Shown here piece by piece: positions 19,271 to 31,485 of a stretch of 64,000 nt of DNA. The notes beneath the pieces are model-generated. The model saw nothing but the letters and a program-made list of their open reading frames with translations, was not told where the DNA came from and ran no database searches. The first letter of the stretch is position 1. Every line of letters begins with the position of its first letter. The DNA lies in the NCBI GenBank assembly GCA_963920635.1, contig OY987299.1, positions 67,438,692-67,502,691 of the forward strand, written 5' to 3'. The position numbers and the translations under genes are program-made. This DNA is from Pseudeuparius sepicola (Eukaryota; Arthropoda; Insecta; Coleoptera; Anthribidae).

Positions 19271-20519
19271 AAAAGTTTAAAAACCGGTGGTCGGCATTTC
19301 GGGGGACAGTGATTGACGATTGGTTCCAGGCGCCCCCGCTCTACTTTTCCGGACAACGACAAGATACTCTGGTTGACAGCTTGTGACTTCCCCTTGGTCG
19401 GCGAGCGAGATGTTGGACCCAGCAGTAACGAACAATATCCTAATGTAAGTATTCCTTATTTCTCCTTCTGGGAAATGATTCTATTTCCGTACAAGATATA
19501 AATAAGTATTTTTAGATTGTTTTAAATACTTCTCAATTATTGATTCTACTTCTGATGCTCACCCCCGTTCACAATTCCGGTTGTGACATATGCTGGAGGC
19601 GCGCTTTCGATGTCTGCTAATAATTTGTATCTTTTTGCATTATAACAAAATGGGCTCTGAATTGTGGGTCGCCAGATAATTATACCTTTGTTTTATAAAA
19701 CAGAAACTTAGTGCAGAAGATGGAGTCCAAATAAAACAACACAATAAAAAGATTACAAGGTTTAATGAGAAACTTTTTGAGTCAAGTTTTACAAGTCTAT
19801 AGGAAATCACTCGGCTTTTTACAAGATGTTATAAATGTTAAACTTATCGTTAAAAAGTTTGTAATATAAACTCGACTAGTTAGAACGCTCGACACGTTAA
19901 AAGTTCCTTGGAATTTTTGACTAACACCGTTTTGGAGATACCTCAACTTCGATGAAGGTAGAAAGCCAGACAGCCGCACGTCACAAAAACTCCTTCATTG
20001 CAAATTTGACTTCCACAGCTAACTCTTGCTGGAAGCAGGTCGTAGGCCTCGAGTGGGGTTCCGTGGTGTGCTGACCGCTCGCTACTATCAGTATGGTCTG
20101 ATAGTGGTTGGTTGTGATGTTGCTCCTAAGGGTAGTCACTTCCCTTTTTGTGAGGTTACATGTAAAGAGAAACAAAACCACAGTGTCCGTACTAACACGT
20201 AGAAAATAAGCCTGGGGCTTTTACAATGACCAACTATTACAGTAATGTTAAATGTTAAATCTTATATTACAATAATACTATGCACAGTGACAGCCTAAGT
20301 AAAAATCAACAATCAAATTGTGACATTCCTGACTTGAGAAAAAAGGTTAAAACATTATTTATCAAACTGTACTGTATAAGAGCTTGATTTCCTTGACACT
20401 TAATAAAAAAAAAACAAATATAATCAATTTAAATATTAATCAGAAGAAAAGGCTTGTATGCACGTCTTAATACAGAAAGAACGAAACTGTTGGTATATTT
20501 TACGTACATATATTTTAAC
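19271..20519. other. Unassigned stretch after the 236-bp array
   Basis: A G/C-richer segment (19290-19450) directly follows the array and contains a plus-strand frame (~19313-19440) that ends at a donor-like aat|gtaagtatt. This may be a coding or leader fragment of an LTR element or exon, but no domain is visible. 19560-20519 shows no gene I can support. Confidence 0.3.
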
Positions 20520-20520
20520 T

Positions 20521-20565
20521 TAGAATCCGAGCCGGCTTTCGCCTTGCGGCATCATCAGGGGCTCC
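20521..20565 (-). ncRNA. Hammerhead-ribozyme-like motif (Penelope-type), tentative
   Basis: On the minus strand the sequence contains CTGATGA, then a GCC-GCAA-GGC stem with a GNRA loop, then GAAA, then a short CCG/CGG hairpin. These are the conserved core blocks of minimal hammerhead ribozymes, which are known in Penelope-like elements. Stem II pairs imperfectly against the core (one extra T), and the stem I partner strand is not evident, so self-cleavage is doubtful for this copy. The region 20570-21090 to its right shows no gene. Confidence 0.3.
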
Positions 20566-21090
20566 CTGAAAATTTGTACAAAAATTGTAAGTGTTAACAT
20601 AATAAAATTTTGTAAAAACGTTTGTAAAAAATAAATATGCAATATACAATGGATAAAAACACTTACTTGTCAAAAAGACAGAGAAAAATACACAAAAATC
20701 GTGCATACTATTCGACAGCAGATAAACAAAACGCCATTTGCTCATTACAACACGTCACGATAAAATTGAAAATAAAATAATAAGGAGGAAGCCAACCACA
20801 GACCAAGCGTATGCAACCATACAAACCAGACAAGTGTAAAGAGAAAAGCAGAAATTCAAAAAACAAACAAAAGATTTGTAGAAATATTTCTTAAATGGTA
20901 AGACAAATGGGTTTGAAACTGAAGCAAAAGTTAATCTGATTATTCAGGCAAAGATGATTATTGTCATTTTTAACCTACTGATTTCTAATTCTTCCAAGAG
21001 ATCTAAGTTAAGACCACTGGAACGAATATTGTGTAACAACTGACAATTGGTTGTTGGAGAAAAACTGTGTTGGTTGAAGATAAATTAAGT

Positions 21091-21222
21091 TTTTTACAGA
21101 AGAGCGGGGTATACCGTTTGAATTGCAATTATTGCTCTGCGTCTTACGTAGGGCAAACAAGACGATCTGTGGGTGTGAGGATCAAGGAGCATATTGCTAA
21201 ACCAAACGTGTCATCACCTTAG
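21091..21222 (+). pseudogene. Penelope-like element, GIY-YIG endonuclease remnant
   Basis: A short frame reads SGVYRLNCNYC...YVGQTRRSVGVRIKEHI. This matches the GIY-YIG nuclease domain of Penelope-like retroelements: a GVY first motif, a CxxC pair, a YVGQT second motif, the catalytic Arg, and a KEHI tail. The Penelope reverse transcriptase expected upstream is not found, so only this 3' piece survives. 21230-21640 is AT-rich without a gene. Confidence 0.65.
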
Positions 21223-21831
21223 ATTCAATCAAATTTATTTGATTTTTTTCATGATGTTATTTTTACTTTTCAGTATATGTATATTTTTTAGATATATTAA
21301 ACACATTGATTTTTTTAGTTTTTGTAATTTTAAAAAAAATCTTTCTCACAAATGTACGGAAAGGATCAGATTCCCTTAATGTTACGATATCATTTTAACA
21401 ATATTTTGACATTTATACAAATTCACTTTTATCTTTAAATTATTCATTTTTAACATTAATAACATAAATAATTTGCTTTCATTTCTTTGAAAAATTCCAT
21501 TTTAATAACAATTTTACTCGCAAAAAGTTTGGCCAGTAAAAACAGTAAATGTCGTCAATTTACTAATTTTATTCGATTGCAAAAAAGCAATAGCGGCAAT
21601 TCTGATTATTTGGCATTCTGTTTTGGTGCACGATTTCCTAATATAATAATAATAATAATAACGCAAGGAGGGGTTTGGCCGGTGACAGGGGCAGATCCTC
21701 GGGAGTAACGATCCCGCGTTATCCTAGTTGACCCGTATGGGTAGCGGGTTAGAATACTCCTATCGTGGCTCCGCGAGTCGTAAAAGGCGACCGAGGACCG
21801 TCACTCCCACGTTACGGGAGAAAACTATGGA

Positions 21832-22326
21832 ATGGAGAATAATAGGATAATTGTCATAGGGCCGCTGCCTGGGGATCGCCAGGGCATGTCTGGAGCCGGC
21901 GCTGGGCATGACAGCGAGCGGGACGTCGGTGACAGGGCGCTGATGAGGCGGGCCCCTGTTGCACAAACAGCTACAGCCCAACAACAACACGAACATCTAC
22001 AACATGGGAGCCAAACGAGAACTAGGGTTCCACCCACCGAAGGTGCTGCGCGGGAACTTCAGCCAGCGTTCACAGAGGCGGGATTACAACGACGACGCAT
22101 GAAATGGACTGTGTCCATGAATGAATCGATTATGCGTAATTTTTACAGGGTGACAAACTTAGGACAAGAGATGATCGGCTACCGACAACAACTGCATGCC
22201 GAGTTCTGCAGGGAGTTTCCACACATGCAAGTGTCTGAACAAAGAGTGTCAGATCAGTATCGAACTATTCTAAGAAATAACCGAATTCCAGAAACGCGAC
22301 TTAACGCTATCAAACGGGAAGTTTGA
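21832..22326 (+). pseudogene. Dong/R4 ORF, N-terminal part
   Basis: The first ATG after the GC-rich leader opens a 164-codon frame. Its first ~85 residues are low-complexity (Gly, Ala, Gln rich). Then come RRRMKWTVSMNESIMRNFY and a helical stretch ending RTILRNNRIPETRLNAIKRE, consistent with a Myb/helix-turn-helix DNA-binding domain used by site-specific LINEs to find their target. The frame ends at 22326, probably by a frameshift, because the next open frame continues with coherent sequence from ~22410. Confidence 0.65.
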
Positions 22327-22485
22327 ACATTTTGAAGGCTTGGACACACATATGAGACAGGCAGTATTGCGATACGAAGGCACAGACCCACTTAGCAGGC
22401 CACCGCTACCAAGATTAAATTCTTCCAGGAAACTTACGATCGTGCTCGATCTTATGAACCAAGAATTTTACCAAGCTATGTTTCA

Positions 22486-25364
22486 GTGACACCAACATTA
22501 GAACGTATGCACATGTTAATCTACTGTGCCGCAACGGCAGTCATCACTGTAATGGGTGCCAAGATCCGAACGGCCCAAGAGTTGAATCGTGCAAGACCAG
22601 AACCACGAATGGCTCAATGGGAAATGCGACTAAATCGGAAGATCGAGAGTCTCCGTAAAGACATAGGACAAGTGACGGAATATATCAGAGGAGTTAGAAC
22701 TAGAAGGATCCAGAGGGCGGTGCAGGCAATAATGAGCCGCACCCAAATGCATTCTCGGCATGACCCCGCGAACATCACTGCTCAACAATGTCTTGACACA
22801 TTAAAACAAAAACTTTCTGTTTTCGCAGGGCGTCTGAGAAGATACAAGGCTAGTAACAACAGGAAACGAGACAACAAACTCTTTGAACGATCAGAAAAGG
22901 GTTTCTACCGTGCTTTTAATTCTAGCGCCGATGCCACAAATGCGAGTTACCCTAGCAGAGAACAGGTCGATGGTTTCTGGAGAAATCAACTTGCCACACC
23001 AGGTCCATACAATGTCAGTGCAAGCTGGATCAGCGAAGAACGCGAGATGGGCCGGAACTATAGCCAGATGCAACACGAGCAATTCACAACCGCTGAGGTC
23101 TCCGATGTCATCAAGAATTCCCACAACTGGAAGGCACCAGGTCCAGATCATCTCCAAAATTATTGGATTAAGAAGTTGTGGTGCACGCATGAACAAATAA
23201 CTACCTTAATTAATGAAGTCTTGCTCGATCCTCTGAAAATGCCATTGTTTCTTACACAGGGTGCAACCTACCTGTTACCAAAAGACCAGCGGAATACGGA
23301 TAACCCTGCCAAGTACCGCCCAATAACCTGCTTGCCTACGCTGTACAAGATAATCACATCTTGCCTTACGCAGCGAATATATGCTCACTGCGAGCGGAAC
23401 AACATCACTGCAATGCAGCAGAAGGGCTGCTCGAAGGGCGCAATGGGATGCAAAGAGCAACTCATCATAGACTCTGTCATCTGCAACCAGGCTCATTCCA
23501 AGCAACGAAACCTCCACATGGCTTATGTGGACTACAAAAAGCATTTGATTCCGTACCTCACGACTGGCTCACAGGTATCTTAAAGCTGTATAAAATAGAT
23601 CATCATACAGTTTCCTTTTTAGAACACGTTATGACAACCTGGCGCACTAAGATACAACTCAGAACCGCAAACAGTAACATCGAGACCGACACAATCAACA
23701 TCCGAAGAGGGATTTTCCAAGGAGATTCACTCAGTCCACTGTGGTTCTGCATGGCGATGAACCCTCTATCACATCGGTTGAACTCTACAAAATATGGCTT
23801 CGCTATCAAAAGCAACAACGCAGAAGCGATCAAGTTGAATCACCTATTATATATGGATGATTTAAAACTGATCGCCGCAACCAAAAAGCAACTAACGCAA
23901 ATGCTTAAAATTGTAGAGGAGTTCTCCAGGGACATCGGAATGCTGTTTGGACTGGACAAGTGCCGCACCCTTAATATCATAAGGGGAAAGCTCGAACAAA
24001 GCGCACACGAGATGCAGGACGGCCAGGAGATCGAAGCAATGAGCATGGGAGATACATACAAGTACCTCGGTATGAAACAAGCTCAAAGGATAGACCATCG
24101 AACAATGAAGACTGATTTAACGAATGAATTCATCAAGAGAGTAAGACAAGTAGTGCGAACTGATCTTAACAGCAGGAATTTGTTTAAGGCCCTGAACACG
24201 TATGCGTGCTCTGTACTCAGCTATTCGTTCGGAATAGTGAATTGGACCACCACGGACATCAACAACCTGCAACGAAAAGTTAGGACACTACTGACAAAAG
24301 CTCATAAACATCATCCCCGTAGCGCCGTAGAAAGAACAACTCTGCCACGTCAACTAGGAGGAAGAGGATTGGCAGATCTCAGCAAGCAATTGGACCAACA
24401 AATATTAAATCTGCGTAATTATTTCTACAGGCAGGCCAACATCTCCACACTACATAGGGCTATATGCGGAGCAGACGTCTCAACACCGCTACGTCTGACG
24501 GAACACGAGCGTCAAAATCACCACCGAACCGACAACGATAAACTACAGAGGTGGTTGGGGAAGCCGCTGCACGGGAGGCATCCTAATGAGGTTAACCAGG
24601 AACATGTCGACAAGTTAGCGTCGAACTATTGGCTGACCTCGGGACGAATGTTCCCCGAGACGGAAGGCTTCCTACTGGCCATACAAGATCAGGTTATACC
24701 AACTCGCAACTACCTAAAATTCATTGTAGGAGATGCATCGGTAGTGGATGATAGATGCAGATACGGGTGCCCAACTTCAGAAACAATCCAGCACATAACA
24801 GGAGGATGTCAGATGTTCGCATCAACGGAATATAAGGAACGACACGATTCGATTGCCAAGATCTTGCACCAGGAACTGGCGGAAAAACTTCTGCTTGTGC
24901 AGGCAGAGAGGATCCCATATTACAGCTACACACCGGAGCCTGTTCTTGAGAACAGCAACTACAAGATGTACTGGGATCGTACAGTTCTGACAGATCAACG
25001 AGTTGCCCATAACAGACCGGACCTTATAATAGTTGATAAAATTTCTAGGAAGACAACTCTGATTGATGTGGCCATCCCGAACAACAACAACCTGCGTGTG
25101 AAGCAAGTCGAGAAGATCGCGAAGTACAGAGACTTAGAAGAACGAATTAGAAGGCAATGGGAAATGGACAACGTTCAGACGATTCCAATCATCGTGTCAA
25201 CAACTGGTGTCATACCAAAAAGTTTGCTGAGAAACATCAAAGAGCTGGGTCTAACTGATAATCTTTACAGGTCCATGCAGAAAGCGGTACTACTTGCGAC
25301 AGCCCGAACCGTCAGGAAATTCATGGGGAGTGCAGGAACGTCTAACAACATCAATGTCACCTAA
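22486..25364 (+). pseudogene. Dong/R4 reverse transcriptase and restriction-like endonuclease (one frameshift)
   Basis: The reverse transcriptase fingers include SHNWKAPGPDHLQNYWIKK, YRPITCLPTLYKI and an AMQQKGC motif. At ~23541, within an aaaaagc run, the palm motif AYVDYKKAF is broken by a one-base shift, and the frame continues as DSVPHDW, GIFQGDSLSP and the catalytic YMDD near 23855. The C-terminus has the CCHC knuckle (CRYGCPTSETIQHITGGC) and the endonuclease core RPDLIIVDK followed by LIDVAIP, the PD-(D/E)XK-like nuclease of R2/R4 elements. The ORF stops at 25362-25364. All key catalytic residues appear present, so inactivity seems to rest on few changes. That the ~23541 shift is a real mutation and not a sequencing error cannot be decided here. 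Confidence 0.88.
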
Positions 25365-25481
25365 GGCCCGATAACATGGCAAGGGTCTCGTCCGAGCCAG
25401 ATCCTTATGGTATCCGGGATACCCGGGATCTGAGTGAATGTTCCCCAGAGAGGGAGTGCGAATGCCTTTTGGCTAAGTCGA

Positions 25482-26115
25482 TAATAATAATAATAAGATG
25501 CCTTTATTGATAACTTGGAAAACATTTTCGTTTTACAATTTAATACAAAGACGGCGAGATCTAGCAAATGCTACTCCATCTAACCGCCAAACCAAGGGAA
25601 TACACTAAATATATCTATCTGCAATATGAAAAAGTCGATGCATCCAGCACACAAACATACAACTGGTAACATAGAAGCAATTAGATAGTACTATTCTTTC
25701 AATTTTCACTCTCAACGTGTGATCTTATGAATTTTTTTTATATTATTCTTAAAACTAGAGATACTTATCGAATTTACAACATTGTCAGGTAGAGAATTAT
25801 ACAATTTAGCAGCATTGTAACTAAATGAACCCCGAAACAAAGAAGTGGTGTGCCGGAGAATTGTCAATTTATCTCTGCAACGCGTGGGAATAACATGAAT
25901 ATCAGACCTTCGTACTAGTTTGAGTCCAAGAAACGAAGGACAGCCGGTAGTCAAAACTTTGTGTATAAGTGTTAAGAAAGCGACTATCTAAAGATAACCA
26001 GTTACTGGCTTTGAAAAGTGGGGTGACATGATCGTATTTTCGTGCTACGTAACTGAACTGAATAGTACTTATCAGTTTATTTAGAACAAGTCCTAGTTTT
26101 TAACTTTACGAATAT
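25482..26115 (-). mobile_element. 5'-truncated CR1/L2-type LINE copy with ATT tail
   Basis: Minus strand: the ATT tail (25481-25496) is preceded by a 3' UTR with AATAAA and, at 25712-25954, the C-terminus of a reverse transcriptase ORF (KLVRRSDIHVIPTRCRDK, NAAKLYNSLPDNVV). Further upstream, RKYDHVTPLFK corresponds to RKYDHISPSFK of the LINE at 9.9-11.5 kb, so it is the same group but a different family. It is truncated near 26115, as usual after incomplete reverse transcription. Confidence 0.8.
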
Positions 26116-26129
26116 GAATATACAAATTA

Positions 26130-27130
26130 TTTGAGTGTAAGAAGGTATAAGAATGTAATATTTACGAAGTATTCGCAATTCTCAACATTTCATGTAAATC
26201 AAGTAAAGTTTTCCTTATTAGATATTTTTTCAAGTTCGCTCTATATTTCTTAAATTGCAATACATTAACAATGCAATTTTCTAAATATTGCATTATATAC
26301 AAATTAGTGCTTAAAAACCGTATCTTGGCTGTTTTAAAATTCTTGTAACCTCATACAAAATTGGTTTTGCCCTTGATGTTACGATTACTTATGCAAACTT
26401 ATAGATTGAGCAATAAAGTCCTTTAAATGCGGTGCTGTAAGTTTTAAATTAATTTTAGGGTTAAACACATTCATTTTGAAACTAAATAATTTCCTACATT
26501 AATCCAATTCAATATCAAAGGCACATCTTAAGTTTCTATATCTATTTAAGCCTAAAATAATTCACATTGATATCTTCTTTAACATATTGGATTTTGATCA
26601 TGTATTACAGCTAAATATAAAATTAAACTGCAATACAAAAATTTCTAATTTTTCTTTTTCTTTTAGAAAAAGTAGTTAAGATACCCAGCTGCTCGATTTA
26701 AAATTCTCCTAAAAACATAATTATATTTGATGATCAAATTTAAATTTGTGTCAATGATACTCACAGATATTGTGTTTTTTCTTGTCACAATTTAGTGATA
26801 TCAATTTTAAAAACTTGTTAAGTACTCAAATTTTCAACAATCGATTAAATTAGTCATTACATCATTATTATTGATTTAGTTTTTCCAACATTTAGGGTAC
26901 TTTTACTTTATTTAAACGCATTATTGACTATCGTAATTATTCCAATTCGTTGTTAATAATATGTCAAATTTTCGGTATCTCTAGGATAAAAATAAATTAT
27001 TGTGTCATCAGAAAACAAACAAAATTTGAAATTTTGAAAATGCTTTGATAAATTATTACTAAGAAGAATTAGGTAATAAAGTGGATCTAAACCACCACCT
27101 TGCAGTACACCTACATTTATAACACTTTCC
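26130..27130 (-). pseudogene. Heavily decayed LINE reverse transcriptase
   Basis: On the minus strand near 27110-26970 a GVLQGGGLDPL motif is followed by FCLFSDDTIIYFY, which aligns with the GVPQGSVLGP and F-DD palm motifs of CR1/L2/jockey reverse transcriptases. Downstream (to ~26130) the sequence is AT-rich with many stops. This is an older copy than its neighbours. Confidence 0.5.
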
Positions 27131-27159
27131 AGCCTTCGACAACTTGCATTCTAATTTCT

Positions 27160-28215
27160 AATAGATAGATAGATATATAGATAGATAGATAAAGTTCCAT
27201 ACATTCCATGTAATGTTACAAAATTTACATCACAAACCACACAGTGGTGTTGAATAATGTCAAGAGGAAATCAATGTACCGAATATTACATCTAATAAGA
27301 AAAAATTATAGATTCTCTGTTATAGAGTAAAAAGGATTTTTTATAAGATACATTTTAAGAATATATTTTAATTTGTTCTTTCCTCTGGTACGCACATTTT
27401 CTGGAAAGGAGTTATAAATTTTTATTACAGTGTATTCTACTTTTTTAACATATGAGAAATTACACTTCGCTGTAATCAAGTCCATCTTAAATCTAGTATT
27501 GTGATCATGGTTTCTTTGTGAATTTTATGAATTTACAAATAGGTCTTAAATAACATTGCCTCATATATGTATAAACCAATAACTGTCAAGATCTTTTATT
27601 TACAAAATAAAGGTTTACAGCTTTCCTGTTTGTTTCGTTTTGAAAATACCACGAAGGCACCTCTTCTGCATTACAAGTATTCTTTGTAAATCGGTCGAAT
27701 TCCCCTAGAAAATCACAACATATTTTAGTCGTGATTGAACATTGAAATATTTACCACCATAAAATCAACATGTGCTTTCCAGTCAAGTCTCTTTCTTTTC
27801 TGCTAAGAAGAGTGCACAGTCAATAGAGATAAATTCTTCATTATGATATATTAAGGTTATATTGTTGTGATTTCTACCTGCAAACGACAATATTCGAGTC
27901 TTTGAGATACTTAGAAGATTGTTTGATGCAAAATAATTTTTTAAAGTGCTCACTGTGTCAGAAACTTTTCTGAGGATCCCGCTCACTGAATACCATCATC
28001 TACAAAAAGTATCAATTATTCCTCGCTGGCATCCGGCAGTTCATTTGTGTATAGAATGTATAACAAAGGACCCAGGATTGATACCTGTGGTACTCCCCTC
28101 TCTACATCTATAGTGTCGGATCTTTGGAAATAATATCTTTTCAAAAAAAAGTGGTAATGCAAAGTATTGATTGTTTTTCTAACAATTTTGATGTATCCTC
28201 TCAAACACCATCTTC
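27160..28215 (-). mobile_element. 5'-truncated LINE with (TATC)n tail
   Basis: Minus strand: the reverse transcriptase palm (ERGVPQVSILGPLLYILY at ~28110, then FVDDGIQ with a break), a frameshifted thumb, and a C-terminal segment (HNTRFKMDLI, YNSFPENVR, FYSITENL) ending ~27308. It ends at a tetranucleotide tail of gata/tatc repeats (27160-27192). A different tail unit from the two ATT-tailed LINEs marks a separate family. Several stops disrupt the ORF. Confidence 0.7.
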
Positions 28216-28359
28216 AGATTTAGATAAATAATATCAACTAATTCATCTTTATTCAACTTTCAACTCATTTAATGTAAATTTTAGCCCAAATTCATGATTA
28301 ATACACGTTCACTACACTGTTTGACTGTATGTAACCCACAAGTTGATTTTGATTATATA

Positions 28360-29597
28360 CAGGGCGTCCAACTTTAAAACTGTACAAATCCGTAAAATCT
28401 TCATTCTTGGAGATAATCGCATAAACTTTTTTTTTGTTTAAAAGGCCTTCAAAAGGCGCTTCTTTTGACCTTCCCGCCATTTTCAAAATGCAAATAGAGG
28501 GCCGGCTGCGATTTTTTTATACACCCGATTTTCACGAAAACCGTTTAGCGATTTTTTATTTAAAATCTGACCCCGCAACGTTAATTAGAACCCTTCAAAA
28601 CCTCCATATACCAAATTTGAACAAAAAATATACAGGGAGTTCCATTCTGTAGGGTGTCAAAGTTGAGCAAAATAGGAATTTTAAAGACATCTGGCGAGTC
28701 AAGTGTGCCATAGAATCCCTTCAAAACAGTGGTCAACAGGACCACTCAAAATGTTGGTGTGAAAATACTTACTACAAAAATATACAGGGTATTTTTCTCT
28801 GAGCCATCTCAAAATTCTGAATTTTTATTAAACTTTATACTGGTCAGGTGTGCTTTGGAATCATTGAAAAAATATTGATAAACACAAAAGTAATTTATTT
28901 ATTTATAAAATGCCAACCAGCAAATAAAAACAATTTAAATTATTGGACCTTTCTCAACAAAGTCACTGTCTAAGATGATACATTTTCCGTGCCTTTCCTG
29001 TTGTGGCACACCAGCCACCTTAACTGATATGGACTTACTGACTGGCAGGCTTCTGTATTTTTTAGATTTAGTTCGTTTATAGTGTGTGGATCGGTTTTGA
29101 TTTACTCGATTTTTGGCCCGTATAAAGTTCCAAAAAGTCGGTAATTTGAGATGGCACAGATAAGAACCCTCTGTATATTTTCTATTGGACCTTTGCACAC
29201 CAACACCTTGAGTGGTCCTAATGACCATTCAACTGTTTTGAAGGAATTCCATGGCACACTTGACTTGGCAGATGCCTTTAAAATTCCTATTTTGCTCAAC
29301 TTTGACACCCTGCAGAATGGAACTCCCTTTATATTTTTTATTCAAATTTGGTATATAAGGGTTTTGAGGTGTTCTGATTTACGCTGTGGGGTCAGATTTT
29401 AAATAAAAAAAAATCGCTAAACGGTTTTCGTGAAAATCGGGGGTATAAAAAATCGCAGTCGGCCTTGTATTTGCATTTTGAAAATGGCGGGAAGATCAAA
29501 GGCAGCGGTTTTTGAAAGCCTTTCAAACAAAAGAAAAGTTTAGGCTCCAAAAATGAAGATTTTACGGATTTGTACAGTTTTAAAGTTGGACAACCTG
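28360..29597. mobile_element. TA-flanked fold-back element, 1.24 kb
   Basis: The arms of about 490 bp (28360-28850 and ~29105-29597) are inverted copies, with termini CAGGGCGTCCAACTTTAAA at the left and CAGGTTGTCCAACTTTAAA on the minus strand at the right. TA duplications lie at 28358-28359 and 29598-29599. Arms include a ttttcaaaatgcaaat block and a ccattctg(t/c)agggtgtcaa block also found at 53.2 kb and, more diverged, at 6.0 kb. Apparent ORFs inside are non-coding. Confidence 0.85.
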
Positions 29598-29599
29598 TA

Positions 29600-29999
29600 G
29601 ATATTATACATACAGTGTGTCCCACTTAAGGGTAAGCCACCCTTCTAAAATCTTCATTTGTGCGCCGATTTTGAATAACTTTTTTTGTTGCATAGCTCTC
29701 TGAAAATGGCATTCGACGCACTGTTCTTTTTTTTTAAACGGACACATAGCCAACTGTGATTAGTTTTAAGGGTTCAAATTTGGAAAAGTGCTATTAGCGA
29801 TTTTTTTTGAACTAAACTGATGACGGATTCTTGTTTAGGACTGCTTAAAACATAACTCTACAAAGTTTCATCTAGTTTAAAGGCAATCTCTGCCACATCT
29901 TTGTTGGCCTGAGGCCCCCAGTTTTCATTGTTTTCCTTGTAGAGCTTCCATATAAGTTTCTAGAAATATGCTAGAATTTTATGATTCTATCATTGGCCA
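29600..29999. other. Non-coding, repeat-derived
   Basis: Begins with a single acagtgtgtcccacttaag end of another fold-back-like element without a visible partner. No gene seen up to the gypsy LTR remnant. Confidence 0.3.
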
Positions 30000-30423
30000 G
30001 GAATAATCTAGAGTAGTCTCCAGGCTTCCATTTAAATATATAAACCCGGGGAATTGGGCCTGGGGGAAGTTGAAGGTTAGATCGCGATTTTAGTGGGAAT
30101 TTTGGAGCTGAAAGAATATTCTTGGACACAGTGACATTATCTGACAAGTTTATTTGTGAAAGCTAAACAATAAAGGTGGTAACCAAGGCAATGTGTTTGG
30201 ACTGTTATTGTTGAGATCTGGTACATTCAGTGTCAGAAGCGGGATTTTTTAAGAGGACCCCGAGGTGAATGCCCACAACCAGAAAACAAACCGCAATGGA
30301 AAAGTTCAGGTAATATTTATGAAGAAATTTGAACAAAGAGGAAAGAAACCCGAAGAAAAATAAGAAGAAAGGCGCAAGAGGGGAGAAGAAAAAGAATAAG
30401 TTGTTGAAGAAGAAATAACTCAA

Positions 30424-31093
30424 ATGAAGACAGAAATTAAGATGGACATACAAACTGAACTGGACAAAATAAAAACGAGATTTGACAACAGTGACGGAAG
30501 AATGGAACAGCTGGAGGTGAGGATGAATCAGCTGTTGCTACAGGGTGTATCAAAATTAGAAGCAGGAATGACCGCACCCTCTATAAAAATGAAGGCTCCC
30601 AAGTTTCATGGAAAAGTGGCATGGAGCACTTACCTTAACCAGTTTGAGGCTGCTGCAGAAAAAAACTTCTGGACAGGAGAAGAGAAAGCTCGGAATTTGA
30701 AGTCTTTTCTACAAAGTGAGGCCACCGAAATGTTGCGAACGATACCGGCCGATGCTCAGCATGATTATTAGTTCCCTGGTTAGAGCCCTCGAAATGCAAT
30801 ATGAGGAAGCCCATCTGCAACAAGTATACCAGGCGTAACTGAAAGGTCAACGACAACGTACCCATGAGAACCTTGTAACAATTTTAAGCTAACATTGCCC
30901 GCCTGGTAAATATGGCTTATCCATTGGCCCCAGTCGAATTTCGGGAAAAAATTTCAGTTAGCGGCTTTATAGATGGCGTGCGTGACAGCAAGACTAGCCA
31001 CGCACTTCGTCTGGACCGCCACAAAAACATCTCAGAGGCCTTGATGCACTCTTTGAAGTTTGAAGCCGCTACACAGGCAGCACCAGACAAGTA
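30424..31093 (+). pseudogene. Gypsy Gag (frameshifted)
   Basis: The first frame (30424-30771) has an N-terminal coiled coil (IQTELDKIKTRFDNSDGRME) and then the retrotransposon Gag core (MKAPKFHGKVAWSTYLNQFE, LKSFLQSEATEMLRTIP). After a frameshift at ~30770, the downstream part of the Gag capsid continues near 30900-31090 (EFREKISVSGFIDGV). A degenerate zinc-knuckle region follows at ~31220-31290. Gag forms the particle in which the element RNA is copied. The gene is not functional here. Confidence 0.75.
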
Positions 31094-31383
31094 AGGTTAA
31101 GACAGGTGAGATCACAAAACAGAGGCAGTACCAGTAATGCCAACATAGAACAAATGGTACGGGATATCCAGAACATCCTCTCCCGTGCAACGATCTCCAA
31201 AGACGGGTGGGGTGTCGAAGAAGTACACCACTGCGCTATTGGAACTGTGGAGTGGAGTGGCATTTGAAATGCCAGTGCCCCAATCCTGTTGATGGTGAGA
31301 AGCAGGAAAAACTCTGAGTAGCCAGCTTTGAGGGGCGAAAGCTGACTGGGTGCTACCAGGCCCCACATATTCGGATTAAAGTT

Positions 31384-31485
31384 AACCAGCTGCCGAATTC
31401 AGGAGACAGCTTGGTAGTACCACGAAAGATCTGTGGGCGGGAATGTGACATTGTGGTGGACACTGGTTCTAGTCATACCATCATT
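31384..31485 (+). pseudogene. Gypsy aspartic protease fragment
   Basis: One frame reads IVVDTGSSHTII at ~31450-31486, the D-T-G active site of retropepsins. The flap and C-terminal half are missing because LINE sequence begins right after it. Confidence 0.6.

Larger units (their letters stand above)
21662..25480 (+). mobile_element. Dong/R4-clade non-LTR retrotransposon inserted in a TAA microsatellite
   Basis: The element lies between two TAA tracts (21641-21661 and 25481-25496). It has a GC-rich 5' UTR, a Myb-like N-terminal segment, reverse transcriptase, and a C-terminal restriction-like endonuclease, followed by a 115-bp 3' UTR ending ggctaagtcg. Dong, a member of the R4 clade, is known to insert into TAA repeats, which matches both the target and the domain order. 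The right TAA tract is the tail of a minus-strand CR1-like LINE (25482 onward), so the target was another retroelement's tail. At least one base deletion breaks the frame. Confidence 0.85.

Noticed and set aside
23361..23530. First ~57 codons of the 667-codon frame in the Dong element
   Set aside because: They overlap the real finger domain in another frame; the true protein enters this frame only at ~23541.
23275..25106. Minus-strand ORFs across the Dong element
   Set aside because: Antisense shadows of the reverse transcriptase; no independent features.
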